Of a DNA stretch of 64,000 nucleotides, positions 44,706 through 53,782 are shown one piece after another. The position numbers and the translations under genes are program-made. The notes beneath the pieces are model-generated. The model did not search any database. It was not told the DNA's origin and saw only the letters and a list, made by a program, of their open reading frames with translations. The first letter of the stretch is position 1. Each line of letters opens with the position of its first letter. Source of the DNA: Fundicoccus ignavus (GTDB taxonomy: Bacteria > Bacillota > Bacilli > Lactobacillales > Aerococcaceae); NCBI RefSeq assembly GCF_009659375.1, contig NZ_WJQT01000005.1, forward strand, positions 62,001 to 126,000, in the 5' to 3' direction.

Positions 44706-45806
44706 TTAAACGTTAAAGCGGAATAACATAATATCGCCGTCTTGAACCACATATTCTTTACCTTCTGAACGCACGCGGCCGTTTTCTTTAGCTGCTGACA
44801 TACTTTGATAATTAATCAAGTCGTCGTAAGATACTGTCTCTGCACGGATAAAGCCACGCTCAAAATCTGAGTGAATAACCCCAGCTGCTTGAGGTGCTTT
44901 CATACCTTTTACAAATGTCCAAGCACGTACTTCTTGTTCACCTGCTGTGAAGTATGTCGCTAAACCTAATAGAGAATAAACGTGTTGAATTAAACGATCT
45001 AAACCTGATTCTTCAATACCGAAGTCCTCTAAGAATACAGCTTTTTCTTCGTCATCTAATTCAGCAATTTCTTCTTCTAAACGCGCGCATACCGGAACAA
45101 CTTCTGCGCCTTGAGTTGCAGCTAATTCACGAACTTGTGCTAAGTATGGATTATCGCTTGAATCCGTCACCTCATCTTCACCAATATTTGCAACATATAA
45201 CATTTTTTTACGTGTTAACAAGAATAGGTTACGAACGAACGGTAATTGTTCATCATAAAATTCAACAGAATTCGCTAATTGATCATTCTCTAAAGCTTCT
45301 TTTAATTTTTCTAAAACTTCCATCTCAGCAACGGCATCTTTATCTTTAGTACGAGCTAGCTTACCAACACGTGCAATACGTTTATCAATCGTTTCTAAGT
45401 CGGCTAAAATTAATTCTAAGTTGATTGTTTCAATATCTGAAATTGGGTCAACTTTACCAGATACGTGCGTAATATTACCGTCATCAAAACAACGAACAAC
45501 ATGACAAATCGCATCTACTTGACGGATATGACTTAAGAATTTATTCCCTAAACCTTCACCACGGCTAGCACCTTTTACAATCCCCGCGATATCCGTAAAT
45601 TCAATTGTTGTCGGAACTGTTTTCTTAGGTTGAACTAATTTTGTAATTTCATTTAAACGTTTATCTGGTACTTCAACGACACCAACGTTTGGATCGATTG
45701 TCGCAAATGGGTAGTTCGCAGCCTCAACGCCTGCTTTAGTAATTGCATTAAAAAGTGTTGATTTTCCAACGTTTGGAAGACCAACGATTCCTGCTGTTAA
45801 TGACAT
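44706..45806 (-). CDS. ychF: ribosome-associated ATPase YchF
   Basis: The 366-residue Obg-family protein hydrolyses ATP rather than GTP and binds ribosomes. It has the P-loop GLPNVGKSTLFNA at 8-20, switch segment DIAGIVKGASRGEGLGNKFLSHIR near 70, and a C-terminal TGS domain (TFVKGMKAPQAAGVIHSDFERGFIRAE). The NKxD guanine motif is altered (YVANIGEDE), as in all YchF. It sits between DUF951 and DUF1129 genes with gaps of about 50 and 18 bases, forming one likely transcript. Confidence 0.96.
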   Translation of the reverse strand: MSLTAGIVGLPNVGKSTLFNAITKAGVEAANYPFATIDPNVGVVEVPDKRLNEITKLVQPKKTVPTTIEFTDIAGIVKGASRGEGLGNKFLSHIRQVDAICHVVRCFDDGNITHVSGKVDPISDIETINLELILADLETIDKRIARVGKLARTKDKDAVAEMEVLEKLKEALENDQLANSVEFYDEQLPFVRNLFLLTRKKMLYVANIGEDEVTDSSDNPYLAQVRELAATQGAEVVPVCARLEEEIAELDDEEKAVFLEDFGIEESGLDRLIQHVYSLLGLATYFTAGEQEVRAWTFVKGMKAPQAAGVIHSDFERGFIRAETVSYDDLINYQSMSAAKENGRVRSEGKEYVVQDGDIMLFRFNV

Positions 45807-45857
45807 GGGGTCACTCTCTTTCTTCTCAATAAATATTTTTACTTTTATTTCTGTGTG

Positions 45858-46058
45858 TTATGCGTCTGCTTCGTGTTTCTCTAGTACTTTTTTCATTTTC
45901 TTTTCAAAATCACGACGTGTCATAGTGACAATGTGTCCACAGTTTACACATTTAATACGGATATCCATCCCCATACGTATGATTTGCCAACGATTAGTTT
46001 GACAAGCATGTGGTTTACGCATTTCTACGATATCCAATTTATCATAATTTTTTTCCAT
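45858..46058 (-). CDS. DUF951-family protein
   Basis: The 66-residue basic protein has the DUF951 pattern LDIVEMRKPHACQTNRWQII, then DIRIKCVNCGHIVTMTRRDFEKKMKKVL. The His/Cys residues (HAC and CVNCGH) look like a small zinc or nucleic-acid-binding site. The family is conserved between parB and ychF in many Firmicutes, with unknown function. It lies 36 bases after parB. Confidence 0.9.
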   Translation of the reverse strand: MEKNYDKLDIVEMRKPHACQTNRWQIIRMGMDIRIKCVNCGHIVTMTRRDFEKKMKKVLEKHEADA

Positions 46059-46094
46059 CGTAATCCCTCCAATAAGCTAATCCGCGAGCGTTAA

Positions 46095-46979
46095 TTATAA
46101 CTGAATGTCCAACATCTCAAGAATACGAATCAAGTCAGACTGAGATAGAAATTCTATTTCTATCTTACCTTTGTTACCCTTTTGATTAATTGACGCACTC
46201 GTACCGAAACGCTCTTGCATTTGATGTTCAATTTCAACAATATGCGGTGCTTTCGCAACCTTATCAACTTTATCAGCTTTGTTCGGTTTAATTGGCAATT
46301 GTTGATTGTATTGTTGCACAAGTTCCTCTAATTGTCTAACCGTCAAGTGCTCTGCGACAACTTTCTCAGCCACTGAGACCATTTGACTCTTATCTTTTAG
46401 ACCAAGGATTGTTCTTGCTTGTCCCATCGATAATTTTTCATCTGTCACCATTTGCTTAATTTGTTCCGGCAGAGTCAATAAACGAAGATAGTTGGCAATG
46501 TAAGGACGACTTTTTCCCATACGGTCCGCAACCTCAGCTTGCGTTAAATTCAATTTATCCATTAACATACTATAAGCTTCAGCTTCCTCTAAGGGGCTTA
46601 AATCTTCGCGCTGCAAGTTTTCAACGACCGCAATTTCGATCATTTTCTCTTCGTCTAATTGACGCACAATCGCTGGAATTGTTTCCTTACCTGCTAAGCG
46701 ACTCGCGCGCACACGACGCTCTCCAGCAATTAATTCATAGCCTTTAATCATTGACTTGCGTAGAATAACTGGCTGGAACACGCCACTTTGCTTAATCGAA
46801 TCCGCTAATTCTTGTAAAGCAAGTTCATCGAAATGTTTACGTGGTTGATAAGGGTTAGGTCTAATCTGATCTAAGGCGATTTCTTCTACAATTTCATTAT
46901 CAGTTGGAGCTTCCTCATATGCCGTAAATAAAGCTTCCATCCCACGACCTAAACCAGTTTTCTTAGGTTTACTCGCCAT
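46095..46979 (-). CDS. parB: chromosome-partitioning protein ParB/Spo0J
   Basis: The 294-residue CTP-dependent DNA clamp has the N-terminal RGMEALF stretch, the ParB/Srx nucleotide-binding core (IRPNPYQPRKHFDE near 41, LIAGERRVRASRLAG near 86, ENLQREDLSPLEEAEAY near 118), the helix-turn-helix that reads parS (LTQAEVADRMGKSRPYIANYLRLL near 138), and a C-terminal dimerisation segment. The start overlaps parA by 11 bp. A noc gene, a common parB paralogue beside rsmG, is absent. No full parS site was seen in this window. Confidence 0.96.
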   Translation of the reverse strand: MASKPKKTGLGRGMEALFTAYEEAPTDNEIVEEIALDQIRPNPYQPRKHFDELALQELADSIKQSGVFQPVILRKSMIKGYELIAGERRVRASRLAGKETIPAIVRQLDEEKMIEIAVVENLQREDLSPLEEAEAYSMLMDKLNLTQAEVADRMGKSRPYIANYLRLLTLPEQIKQMVTDEKLSMGQARTILGLKDKSQMVSVAEKVVAEHLTVRQLEELVQQYNQQLPIKPNKADKVDKVAKAPHIVEIEHQMQERFGTSASINQKGNKGKIEIEFLSQSDLIRILEMLDIQL

Positions 46980-47733
46980 TTGAAATCACTTCCTTTGCTA
47001 AATCCAAATACATCTCGGCACCACGCGAACGTGGATCATAGTCTAAGACAGACTGACCATACGAAGGTGCTTCAGATAAGCGGATGTTACGCGAAATAAT
47101 TGTCTTATAAACTTTTTCTTGGAAGTATTTACGAACTTCTTCCACTACTTCATAACCTAAATTCGTTCGTGCATCTAACATGGTAATTAACACACCTTCA
47201 ATGCGGAATTCTCGGTTATAACTGCGTTGCACAAGGCGGATTGTATTAAGTAACTGACTCAAACCTTCCAAGGCATAATATTCTGCTTGCACAGGAATTA
47301 AAATCGTATCACTCGCTGTAAAAGCATTGATTGATAACTGACCTAAAGAAGGCGGACAATCAACTAAGATGTAATCATACTTGTCCTTCACTGGCGCAAT
47401 GGCTTCTTTCAAGCGTTCTTCACGATTTTTAACATTGACTAACTCAAGTTCAGCCGCTGCTAACGAAATGGTTGAAGGCACAATATCCAAGTTTTCATTG
47501 GCTGTTGGTAGAATACAATTTTCTAGTGGTTCTTGATCCACTAAGATCTCGTATAAACTTTTCTTAACTTGTCCACGTTCTACACCTAATCCACTGGTCG
47601 CATTTCCTTGTGAATCTGAATCAATAATTAGCACTTTTTTCCCAAGTTGTGCCAAGGCAGCACCCAAGTTGACGGTCGTAGTTGTTTTACCAACGCCACC
47701 TTTTTGGTTACCGACTGATATCATTTTTCCCAT
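46969..47733 (-). CDS. parA: chromosome-partitioning ATPase ParA/Soj
   Basis: The 254-residue deviant Walker ATPase has the P-loop KGGVGKTTTTVNLGAAL at 10-26 with the signature Lys, switch I DSDSQGNATSGLG at 38-50, and Walker B DYILVDCPPSLG near 116. It works with ParB in origin segregation and, in Soj-type systems, on DnaA. It lies 23 bases after rsmG and overlaps parB. Confidence 0.96.
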   Translation of the reverse strand: MGKMISVGNQKGGVGKTTTTVNLGAALAQLGKKVLIIDSDSQGNATSGLGVERGQVKKSLYEILVDQEPLENCILPTANENLDIVPSTISLAAAELELVNVKNREERLKEAIAPVKDKYDYILVDCPPSLGQLSINAFTASDTILIPVQAEYYALEGLSQLLNTIRLVQRSYNREFRIEGVLITMLDARTNLGYEVVEEVRKYFQEKVYKTIISRNIRLSEAPSYGQSVLDYDPRSRGAEMYLDLAKEVISNGE

Positions 47734-47756
47734 CTTGCGTCCTCCTTGTAAAATAC

Positions 47757-48476
47757 TTAAATAATTGGTTGTTTAGCAGGCTTACCTGCTTTTCTTGGAT
47801 ATTTCTTAGGCGTATCTAAGGTTTTGCGAATCAAAAGAATGTTCCGTTCGCTCTTCTCAATTGGTAATAACTCACTGGCTTGTTTTTCAAATTTAGCACC
47901 TAAAACCGTAATAGCCTTTTGTGCTTGTTCAATTTCTTCTTCAGCTCTAGCACTTTTGAGAACTAAGAAGTGGCCACCTTTTTTGACTAAAGGCAAACAA
48001 AATTCACTTAAAATATTTAAAGCAGCCACTGCTCTTGCTGTCACTAAATCAAATTGCGCTCTGTATTGGGGATTTTGTCCCACGTCTTCAGCACGACCAT
48101 GTACGCAATTAACCTCACTTAATCCAAGTTCAGAAACTAATGTTTCTAAAAAATTAATGCGTTTATTCAATGAGTCAACAATTGTAACCTTTAATTCTGG
48201 CTTCACAATTTTCAAAGGGATACTTGGAAAACCGGCACCAGCACCAACGTCACAAAGTTGAATGTCATAGCTGTCTAGGGGCATCATCCATAAAGGCATC
48301 AAACTATCGTAGAAATGTTTTAGATACACTTCTTTCTTCTCCGTAATGGCTGTTAAATTAATTTTCTGATTCCATTCGACCAATAATTCATAATACATTT
48401 CAAATTGGTTAACTTGCTCAGGAGTTAGATTAATTCCACGCTCACTTAGGGCTTGGATAAATTCTTCTGTTGTCAT
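47757..48476 (-). CDS. rsmG: 16S rRNA (guanine-N7) methyltransferase RsmG
   Basis: The 239-residue SAM-dependent enzyme methylates G527 of 16S rRNA. The [13 protein letters not shown] motif near 75 binds SAM, and HGRAEDVG and [31 protein letters not shown] follow. The open frame reaches 48524, but AAGGAG is 6 bases before ATG 48476, so that start is used. A C-terminal basic tail ([15 protein letters not shown]) is typical. It heads the rsmG-parA-parB block; in other Firmicutes mnmG would lie directly upstream, here it is 12 kb away. Confidence 0.95.
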   Translation of the reverse strand: MTTEEFIQALSERGINLTPEQVNQFEMYYELLVEWNQKINLTAITEKKEVYLKHFYDSLMPLWMMPLDSYDIQLCDVGAGAGFPSIPLKIVKPELKVTIVDSLNKRINFLETLVSELGLSEVNCVHGRAEDVGQNPQYRAQFDLVTARAVAALNILSEFCLPLVKKGGHFLVLKSARAEEEIEQAQKAITVLGAKFEKQASELLPIEKSERNILLIRKTLDTPKKYPRKAGKPAKQPII

Positions 48477-48504
48477 AAGGCACTCCTTTTTATACGTTAT
48501 TTCT

Positions 48505-48524
48505 GTGAAACAACAATGTTTCAC
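48505..48524. promoter_or_regulatory. parS half-sites in inverted order
   Basis: GTGAAACA and TGTTTCAC occur in this order with ACAA between them. The canonical parS has the same halves joined the other way round (TGTTTCAC then GTGAAACA). It lies in the rsmG leader, ahead of parAB. Whether ParB could recognise it is uncertain. Confidence 0.3.
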
Positions 48525-48666
48525 GCCTCTTATACTTTACCCGAAAACAGGCTTAATAGCAATGAAATACCAATAATTTATCCCTAGTTTTTCAAGGCTT
48601 TTGAGACGATTTTTTGGTTGCCTTTCACAATCGGTTTTCGGAGTAGTTCACGACTGAAAAACAAGA

Positions 48667-48692
48667 AAACCTCAGACTTTTTGTCCGAGTTT
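48667..48692 (-). terminator. weak hairpin, possible second terminator
   Basis: On the minus strand CTCGGAC and GTCTGAG pair with one G-U around AAAAA, followed by a T-rich stretch. It could back up the terminator at 48887-48917. Confidence 0.4.
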
Positions 48693-48774
48693 CATTTGAT
48701 TTGTTTAATATATTTTACTTAAAAATAGATCATGACTTTTCATTGGACTATTTAGCGCAGTGAAGTAGTTAGCC

Positions 48775-48886
48775 CCTAGCCGATTAAGTTGGAATTTGGA
48801 AGCGACCACCGCCTTGGAAAACTAGCACGATGAGCGAAGCACAAACACGTTCCAAACAGCTCTAACCTTATAATTCCCAATACAAT
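48775..48886 (+). repeat. dispersed intergenic repeat
   Basis: CCTAGCCGATTAAGTTGGAA, GGAAGCGACCACCGCCTTGG, ATGAGCGAAGCACAAACACG and CTTATAATTCCCAATACAA match the family. It joins the next terminator's T-tract. The rest of the gap 48525-48774 holds the weak hairpin and no gene. Confidence 0.8.
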
Positions 48887-48917
48887 AAAAAACAGAGCAA
48901 ACAATCGTTTACTCTGT
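48887..48917 (-). terminator. terminator of the secreted-protein gene
   Basis: On the minus strand ACAGAGTAAAC and GTTTGCTCTGT pair around a short loop, followed by TTTTTT. It overlaps the last codons of the gene. Confidence 0.85.
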
Positions 48918-49850
48918 GATAACCACTTCTTCATTTTCTTGATTAAACTTAACTCGTTGATATGTCTCGCGCCATTCCTTAATTTCCGCTAAAAGTGTCT
49001 CAATGACATTAAGTTCTGGATGATCGTTTGCCTCATCACTCAAAGCTTGATAACGCGTAAATATTTCCTTCGCTCCCGCTTCGTTAATTTCAACAAAGCT
49101 CAAATCACTCGCCTTCATTAAATCTGACACAAGCAATTGATAGGCCTCTAAATCATTTAAAGATATCAAATCTAATTCTGGATATTGCGCTTGAATCCCT
49201 TTATAGAGATAATTTGTTAGCTCAACCCCGTCCAAGTTTTTCTGTTGACTCGCATCCCATAAATCCAAGAGGACGTCTTGATCAATTTTCGCTAACTGCA
49301 AGTCATTCATGGGCAACGTTTCTTTCAACTTTTGCATAATACGCCATGTTTTTTCTGCACCTTTGTTACGTTGATATTGAATAGTTGAACTCGCTGATAA
49401 TTGATCACTATCCTGATTATAACTCAAAACAAATGCCTGAGGGTTTGCGGATAAATTGCCTTCACCATATCGACGAATAAACTCATTGATATCCCATGAA
49501 AATGAATACGTCTGTTCCTTGGAAGGACTCGCCAATAATGTACTGTCTTTTTGAATATGAGTCACAATATTATCATAGTAAACACGCCCAGTTTCTTCAG
49601 TATGCACTGTTAATTGATTCCCAAATAACGTTAATGTTTGTACACTGCCATCTATATTGGTATATTGCCAAACGCCTTCAATGGCTTCTGGAAAACCTTG
49701 AATCACTTCAGTATTTTGTGGTTCATTTTTTCTTTCCTTAGCTAAAATTGCTCCAGGTAGTTCAGTCGTTGTCTCCTCGAAATACGACACTGCGAGTACC
49801 AGACCCGATGCTAATAATAAAGATAGAAAAATTACTCTAATTTGACGCAA
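48909..49850 (-). CDS. hypothetical membrane-anchored or secreted protein
   Basis: The roughly 313-residue product has an N-terminal hydrophobic segment (VIFLSLLLASGLVLAVSYF) that is a signal anchor or signal peptide, then a soluble acidic region with no family I recognise. A beta-rich part near 55-165 (IEGVWQYTNIDGSVQTLTLFGNQLTV) resembles small lipocalin-like domains of secreted Gram-positive proteins, at low confidence; the C-terminal half is helical. The frame opens with GTG 49859, but this overlaps AGGAGG; the TTG at 49850 is 8 bases from AGGAGG and is the better start. It stands alone with its own terminator. Confidence 0.6.
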   Translation of the reverse strand: MRQIRVIFLSLLLASGLVLAVSYFEETTTELPGAILAKERKNEPQNTEVIQGFPEAIEGVWQYTNIDGSVQTLTLFGNQLTVHTEETGRVYYDNIVTHIQKDSTLLASPSKEQTYSFSWDINEFIRRYGEGNLSANPQAFVLSYNQDSDQLSASSTIQYQRNKGAEKTWRIMQKLKETLPMNDLQLAKIDQDVLLDLWDASQQKNLDGVELTNYLYKGIQAQYPELDLISLNDLEAYQLLVSDLMKASDLSFVEINEAGAKEIFTRYQALSDEANDHPELNVIETLLAEIKEWRETYQRVKFNQENEEVVITE

Positions 49851-49981
49851 GACAGTCACCTCCTAATCGATAACTGTAAATTTACCAGAAAAATATGACG
49901 ATTTTATGAAAATATCGCTAATTAATCAAATCATTATTAAAGTGTTATCTTTCCGTAATCTTTTGCCATCATTCACTTTTT

Positions 49982-51808
49982 TTATTGGTAATATTGAGCT
50001 TGCGCTTGCCATAAATCTTGATACTTCCCGGCTTGATTTACTAACGTTTGATGACTCCCTCTTTGAATAATTCGTCCTTGATCAAACACTAATATCTCAT
50101 CACAAAAGCGACAACTAGATAATCGATGCGAAATGTAAAATGCGGTCTTATTTTGGACGATTTCATCAAATTTTTGATAAATTTCAAATTCGGCTACAGG
50201 ATCTAGCGCTGCTGTTGGTTCATCTAGAATCATGAAAGGCGCGTCTTTATATAAAGCACGACTCATTGCAACTTTTTGCGCTTGCCCACCTGATAATTTC
50301 ACACCACTGTTATCAAATTCCTTCCCGAAATATGTCTCTAAACCATTCGGCAACGTTTCAATATAATCTTCTAGACCGACTTCGGTTAAAGTAGCGTGGG
50401 CTTGATCTGCATCATATTGTTGATTAACGGCTACGTTTTGCCCTAACTTTAAACCTAATAAACGAAAATCTTGGAAAACGACGGAAAATAGCTGGAAGTA
50501 TTCGGTTAATTTGTACTTCTGGCTATCAATTTTATTTAAGTTAATCTGACCTGAACTTGGATCGTACAAACGCATTAACAGTTTGATAAAAGTTGTTTTA
50601 CCAGAACCATTCTCCCCGACAATTGCATATTTCTTCCCGATATCAAAACTTGCTGAAATATTGGATAATGTTGCTTCCGTTGCACCAGGATAAGTAAAAC
50701 TCAAATCTTTGATGTCAATTTGATAGTCATTATCTAAACGCTTTTCAATTGGCAAGCTACCAATCGCTTGTTCTTCAGGCAAATCCATAAACGCATAATA
50801 TTCCACTAAAGTATCTGGTTGCGATAAAATCATAGCGATTTGTTGAATGACCATCGGTAAATTCGCTAAAACTTGATTCAAAGCACTTGATAATTGAATG
50901 ATTTGACCAATCGGTAGAAAACCTAATAACACACGCAAGCCAATAATGGCATAAGCTGCATAATTGAGTAATTGTCCCAATACTACCGTTAGAATGTGCC
51001 AATTTGTACCCAGTCGATTGAGTTTAGACATTAAATTAAAGGTCGCTTCATTGGCCACTAACTGATTCTCATGTAATTTGTCTTCTAATTGATAGAGTCT
51101 AATTTCTTTTCCTGATTCTACATCTGATAGCAATTCATTTTCATAATTGAATAGAGTATTAACTTTAATAATCTCTTCCCCCACACTCTCCATAAAGTGA
51201 GCTACTTTCTGTGAGCCTATAAATTGCGATAGAATACTTAATAAAATTCCCACAACAAAAATGAGTAGTACCCAAGGGCTGTTCACCCATAACCAAGTAC
51301 CTTCAGCCGTCAAATTAGTTCCTCTTACTAAGGGAGCTAAAAAGACTAAACCCAAGAACATCCGAATAATATGATTCAGTAAAAATGGAATTCGAACATT
51401 AATCAGATATAGGCTTGATTGACGAGAGAGGTTTCCAAACTTAATTCTTTCTAAGCGTTGAACTGTATCTGCATTGTCTGCAAAGTGATACTGCATACGT
51501 AACATCTTTTCATAAGGTTGTTCTAAAATTTTACGTTGTGTAATTTCACTGTGATTATCAATCATCGGTTGCAGCAATGTACTGGTTAATTGCAAGACAG
51601 CGAACAAGCTTAAGTATTGAATTAACAAACTCGTAATAGCTTGACTGTCGCCTACATTCAATTGATTTACCAGACGACTCATGTAGAAAAAGCTCAAAAA
51701 AGTTAGGCTACTTTGACAGAATATTTGAATAAACAGTAAGGAATAATAATTTTTTCCCACATGCCATAAATCGCCGATGGCACGCTTAAATAAACGAGCT
51801 GTTTCCAT
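49982..51808 (-). CDS. ABC exporter (membrane plus ATPase), second of a pair
   Basis: The 608-residue protein has an exporter-type membrane domain (about 20-320) and an ATPase domain with Walker A GENGSGKTT, Q loop VFQDFRLLG, signature LSGGQAQK, Walker B FMILDEPTAALD and H-loop SHRLSS. It resembles half-transporters found with peptide or bacteriocin loci, but no peptide gene is visible. Its ATG overlaps the stop of its partner by one base, so the two are coupled and probably form a heterodimer. Both keep the catalytic Glu, unlike the exporter pair at 9.7-13.4 kb. The substrate is unknown. Confidence 0.87.
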   Translation of the reverse strand: METARLFKRAIGDLWHVGKNYYSLLFIQIFCQSSLTFLSFFYMSRLVNQLNVGDSQAITSLLIQYLSLFAVLQLTSTLLQPMIDNHSEITQRKILEQPYEKMLRMQYHFADNADTVQRLERIKFGNLSRQSSLYLINVRIPFLLNHIIRMFLGLVFLAPLVRGTNLTAEGTWLWVNSPWVLLIFVVGILLSILSQFIGSQKVAHFMESVGEEIIKVNTLFNYENELLSDVESGKEIRLYQLEDKLHENQLVANEATFNLMSKLNRLGTNWHILTVVLGQLLNYAAYAIIGLRVLLGFLPIGQIIQLSSALNQVLANLPMVIQQIAMILSQPDTLVEYYAFMDLPEEQAIGSLPIEKRLDNDYQIDIKDLSFTYPGATEATLSNISASFDIGKKYAIVGENGSGKTTFIKLLMRLYDPSSGQINLNKIDSQKYKLTEYFQLFSVVFQDFRLLGLKLGQNVAVNQQYDADQAHATLTEVGLEDYIETLPNGLETYFGKEFDNSGVKLSGGQAQKVAMSRALYKDAPFMILDEPTAALDPVAEFEIYQKFDEIVQNKTAFYISHRLSSCRFCDEILVFDQGRIIQRGSHQTLVNQAGKYQDLWQAQAQYYQ

Positions 51809-53634
51809 TAAATTAATCCTCCTACTTCAATTACTTCTTCTTCTTCAACAACCTCATGCTCAATATTTTCACGGTAATAATAGGCTTGCGCTTCATATAA
51901 ACGGTAATAGTTTTCTTTGGCAGCCATTAATTCAGCGTGAGTACCTACTTCTGTGATTTCTCCACCCGCCAGGTAAATAATTCGGTCGCAAAAACGCGTA
52001 GACGATAAGCGATGCGATATAAATAACGATAACTTATTATCGGAGAAACGTAAGTAATCTTGGTAAATTTCATCTTCAGCAATCGGATCTAAGGCTGCTG
52101 TAGGTTCATCCAGAATAAGAATCGGAGCATCTTTGTATAAAGCTTGTGCCAATTTAACTTTCTGAAGTTGCCCACCCGATAATTGAACCGCTTCACTATT
52201 CACCTGTCTGACAATGTGTGTCTGATCACCGTCTGGAAATTTTGCCAACAATCGCTCAACACCACTTTGTTCTAACACGGTCGCATAACGCGCGGCATCA
52301 AAGGGTAAACCTTGAATAATCGTATCGCGAATTGTATAGGTCAACAAAAAGCTATCCTGAAAAACAGTTGAGAATAGTTGATAATACTCGTGAATATTAT
52401 AGGCTGCTTGTGGCTGACCATTAATCAATATTTCTCCTTCATCTGGTTGCAACAAGCCACAAATTAATTTAATCAGCGTTGTTTTACCCGCACCATTCTC
52501 GCCAACTACGGCTAACTTTTCACCTGCTTGTATAACCACAGACATGTCATGAATAGTGGGCGTATTTTGGTTTGGGTAAGTATAAGATACGTTACGTAAT
52601 TCCACTGTAATTGCTTCGGTCGGTAATGAAACTCCTTCACCATGATTGAAAATGGGTGTTTGATTCATAAATTCGTCATAATATTTCATCTGTAGTAAAT
52701 CTTGATCCAATGTTGCGATTTGATTGACAAATTCTGTGATTGTACCCGCTAATAAGGTAATGGCTCCGACATGTACCACAAATTCTGAAACAACTAATTC
52801 TTGATTCGCAATCAATCGAACACTTTGGATATAAGCAAAAATCGTTAATAAAATAATCCCTACTGATAAAAATGTATTCTCTGCTAACATTAATTTTTTC
52901 TTAGGTTGCATCAATTGATAGTAATCTTGTGTAATACTAGCCTTAATTTCAGAAAACCAATTTGCCATTTGATACAAACGGATATCTTTCGCTAAACGCA
53001 AATCACCATATAAACGACGTATATAACTATTACGCTTATTATTTACTGACACCGCTGCTGAAATTTGTGGTGCTAAACGCTTCTGTAATCTCTTGAAAAT
53101 TAACAAGCCTATTACCAATAAGACAATTAAAACTAAGTACAACTTATCGACCTGTGCAATCAAGCCAATATACATCACCATTCCTAAAAAGGCCGTGAAT
53201 AAACGTGAAAATTCTTGAGTAATTCGCCCAAATAGTTGTGCTGGACTTGCTACCAAATTTCCAGCCTTATCGAAATTTTCCTGCCCCTCTTCCGAAATAA
53301 TCAAAGGATAATCCAATTTATAAAGTAATTGATTAATTTTAGCCATCACAGTCATACGAAAAATATCATTTTCTTTGTCAAAATATAACTCTAATAGACT
53401 CTTGATTACTTCAAGCACACAAATAATGCCTAACCATAGCGCCAGTTTTAATAAATAGTATTCTATCGCAACTCCTTCTAGTAACCATTGAATGACATTT
53501 GCAGATAATAATAATTGTAAAAAAGGCAGTGCTGTCTGGACGACGACGCGCACTAGAAGCCAAAACCATAATACGGCTTTATGTTCTGTTATTTCTTTAC
53601 CTATATATTTAAGATAGTACCATTGCTTTTTCAT
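51808..53634 (-). CDS. ABC exporter (membrane plus ATPase), first of a pair
   Basis: The 608-residue protein has a membrane domain with about six helices to residue 320, then an ATPase domain: Walker A GENGAGKTT, Q loop VFQDSFLLT, signature LSGGQLQK, Walker B ILILDEPTAALD, H-loop SHRLSS. A 20-residue acidic tail (ENIEHEVVEEEEVIEVGG) is unusual. GAGG lies 8 bases before ATG 53634; the frame also has GTG 53643, which overlaps that site. It is the first gene of the pair and diverges from thrC across about 150 bases. Confidence 0.87.
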   Translation of the reverse strand: MKKQWYYLKYIGKEITEHKAVLWFWLLVRVVVQTALPFLQLLLSANVIQWLLEGVAIEYYLLKLALWLGIICVLEVIKSLLELYFDKENDIFRMTVMAKINQLLYKLDYPLIISEEGQENFDKAGNLVASPAQLFGRITQEFSRLFTAFLGMVMYIGLIAQVDKLYLVLIVLLVIGLLIFKRLQKRLAPQISAAVSVNNKRNSYIRRLYGDLRLAKDIRLYQMANWFSEIKASITQDYYQLMQPKKKLMLAENTFLSVGIILLTIFAYIQSVRLIANQELVVSEFVVHVGAITLLAGTITEFVNQIATLDQDLLQMKYYDEFMNQTPIFNHGEGVSLPTEAITVELRNVSYTYPNQNTPTIHDMSVVIQAGEKLAVVGENGAGKTTLIKLICGLLQPDEGEILINGQPQAAYNIHEYYQLFSTVFQDSFLLTYTIRDTIIQGLPFDAARYATVLEQSGVERLLAKFPDGDQTHIVRQVNSEAVQLSGGQLQKVKLAQALYKDAPILILDEPTAALDPIAEDEIYQDYLRFSDNKLSLFISHRLSSTRFCDRIIYLAGGEITEVGTHAELMAAKENYYRLYEAQAYYYRENIEHEVVEEEEVIEVGGLI

Positions 53635-53782
53635 TTGCTTCACCTCATGTGTATCATACTATGCTTTGTGGATTTTTATTCCTATTCAGGCATGAGTGGT
53701 TAATTTTTTGTTCTGAGTGGTCTTATAAGCAAAATTAAAGTATAATGAGAGAACAGATTAAGAAATAGTGAGGGATGTTTAC

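Noticed and set aside
46095-48524. Replication origin next to parAB
   Set aside because: The gene set is origin-proximal in Firmicutes, but I saw no cluster of DnaA boxes, dnaA or rpmH in the window.
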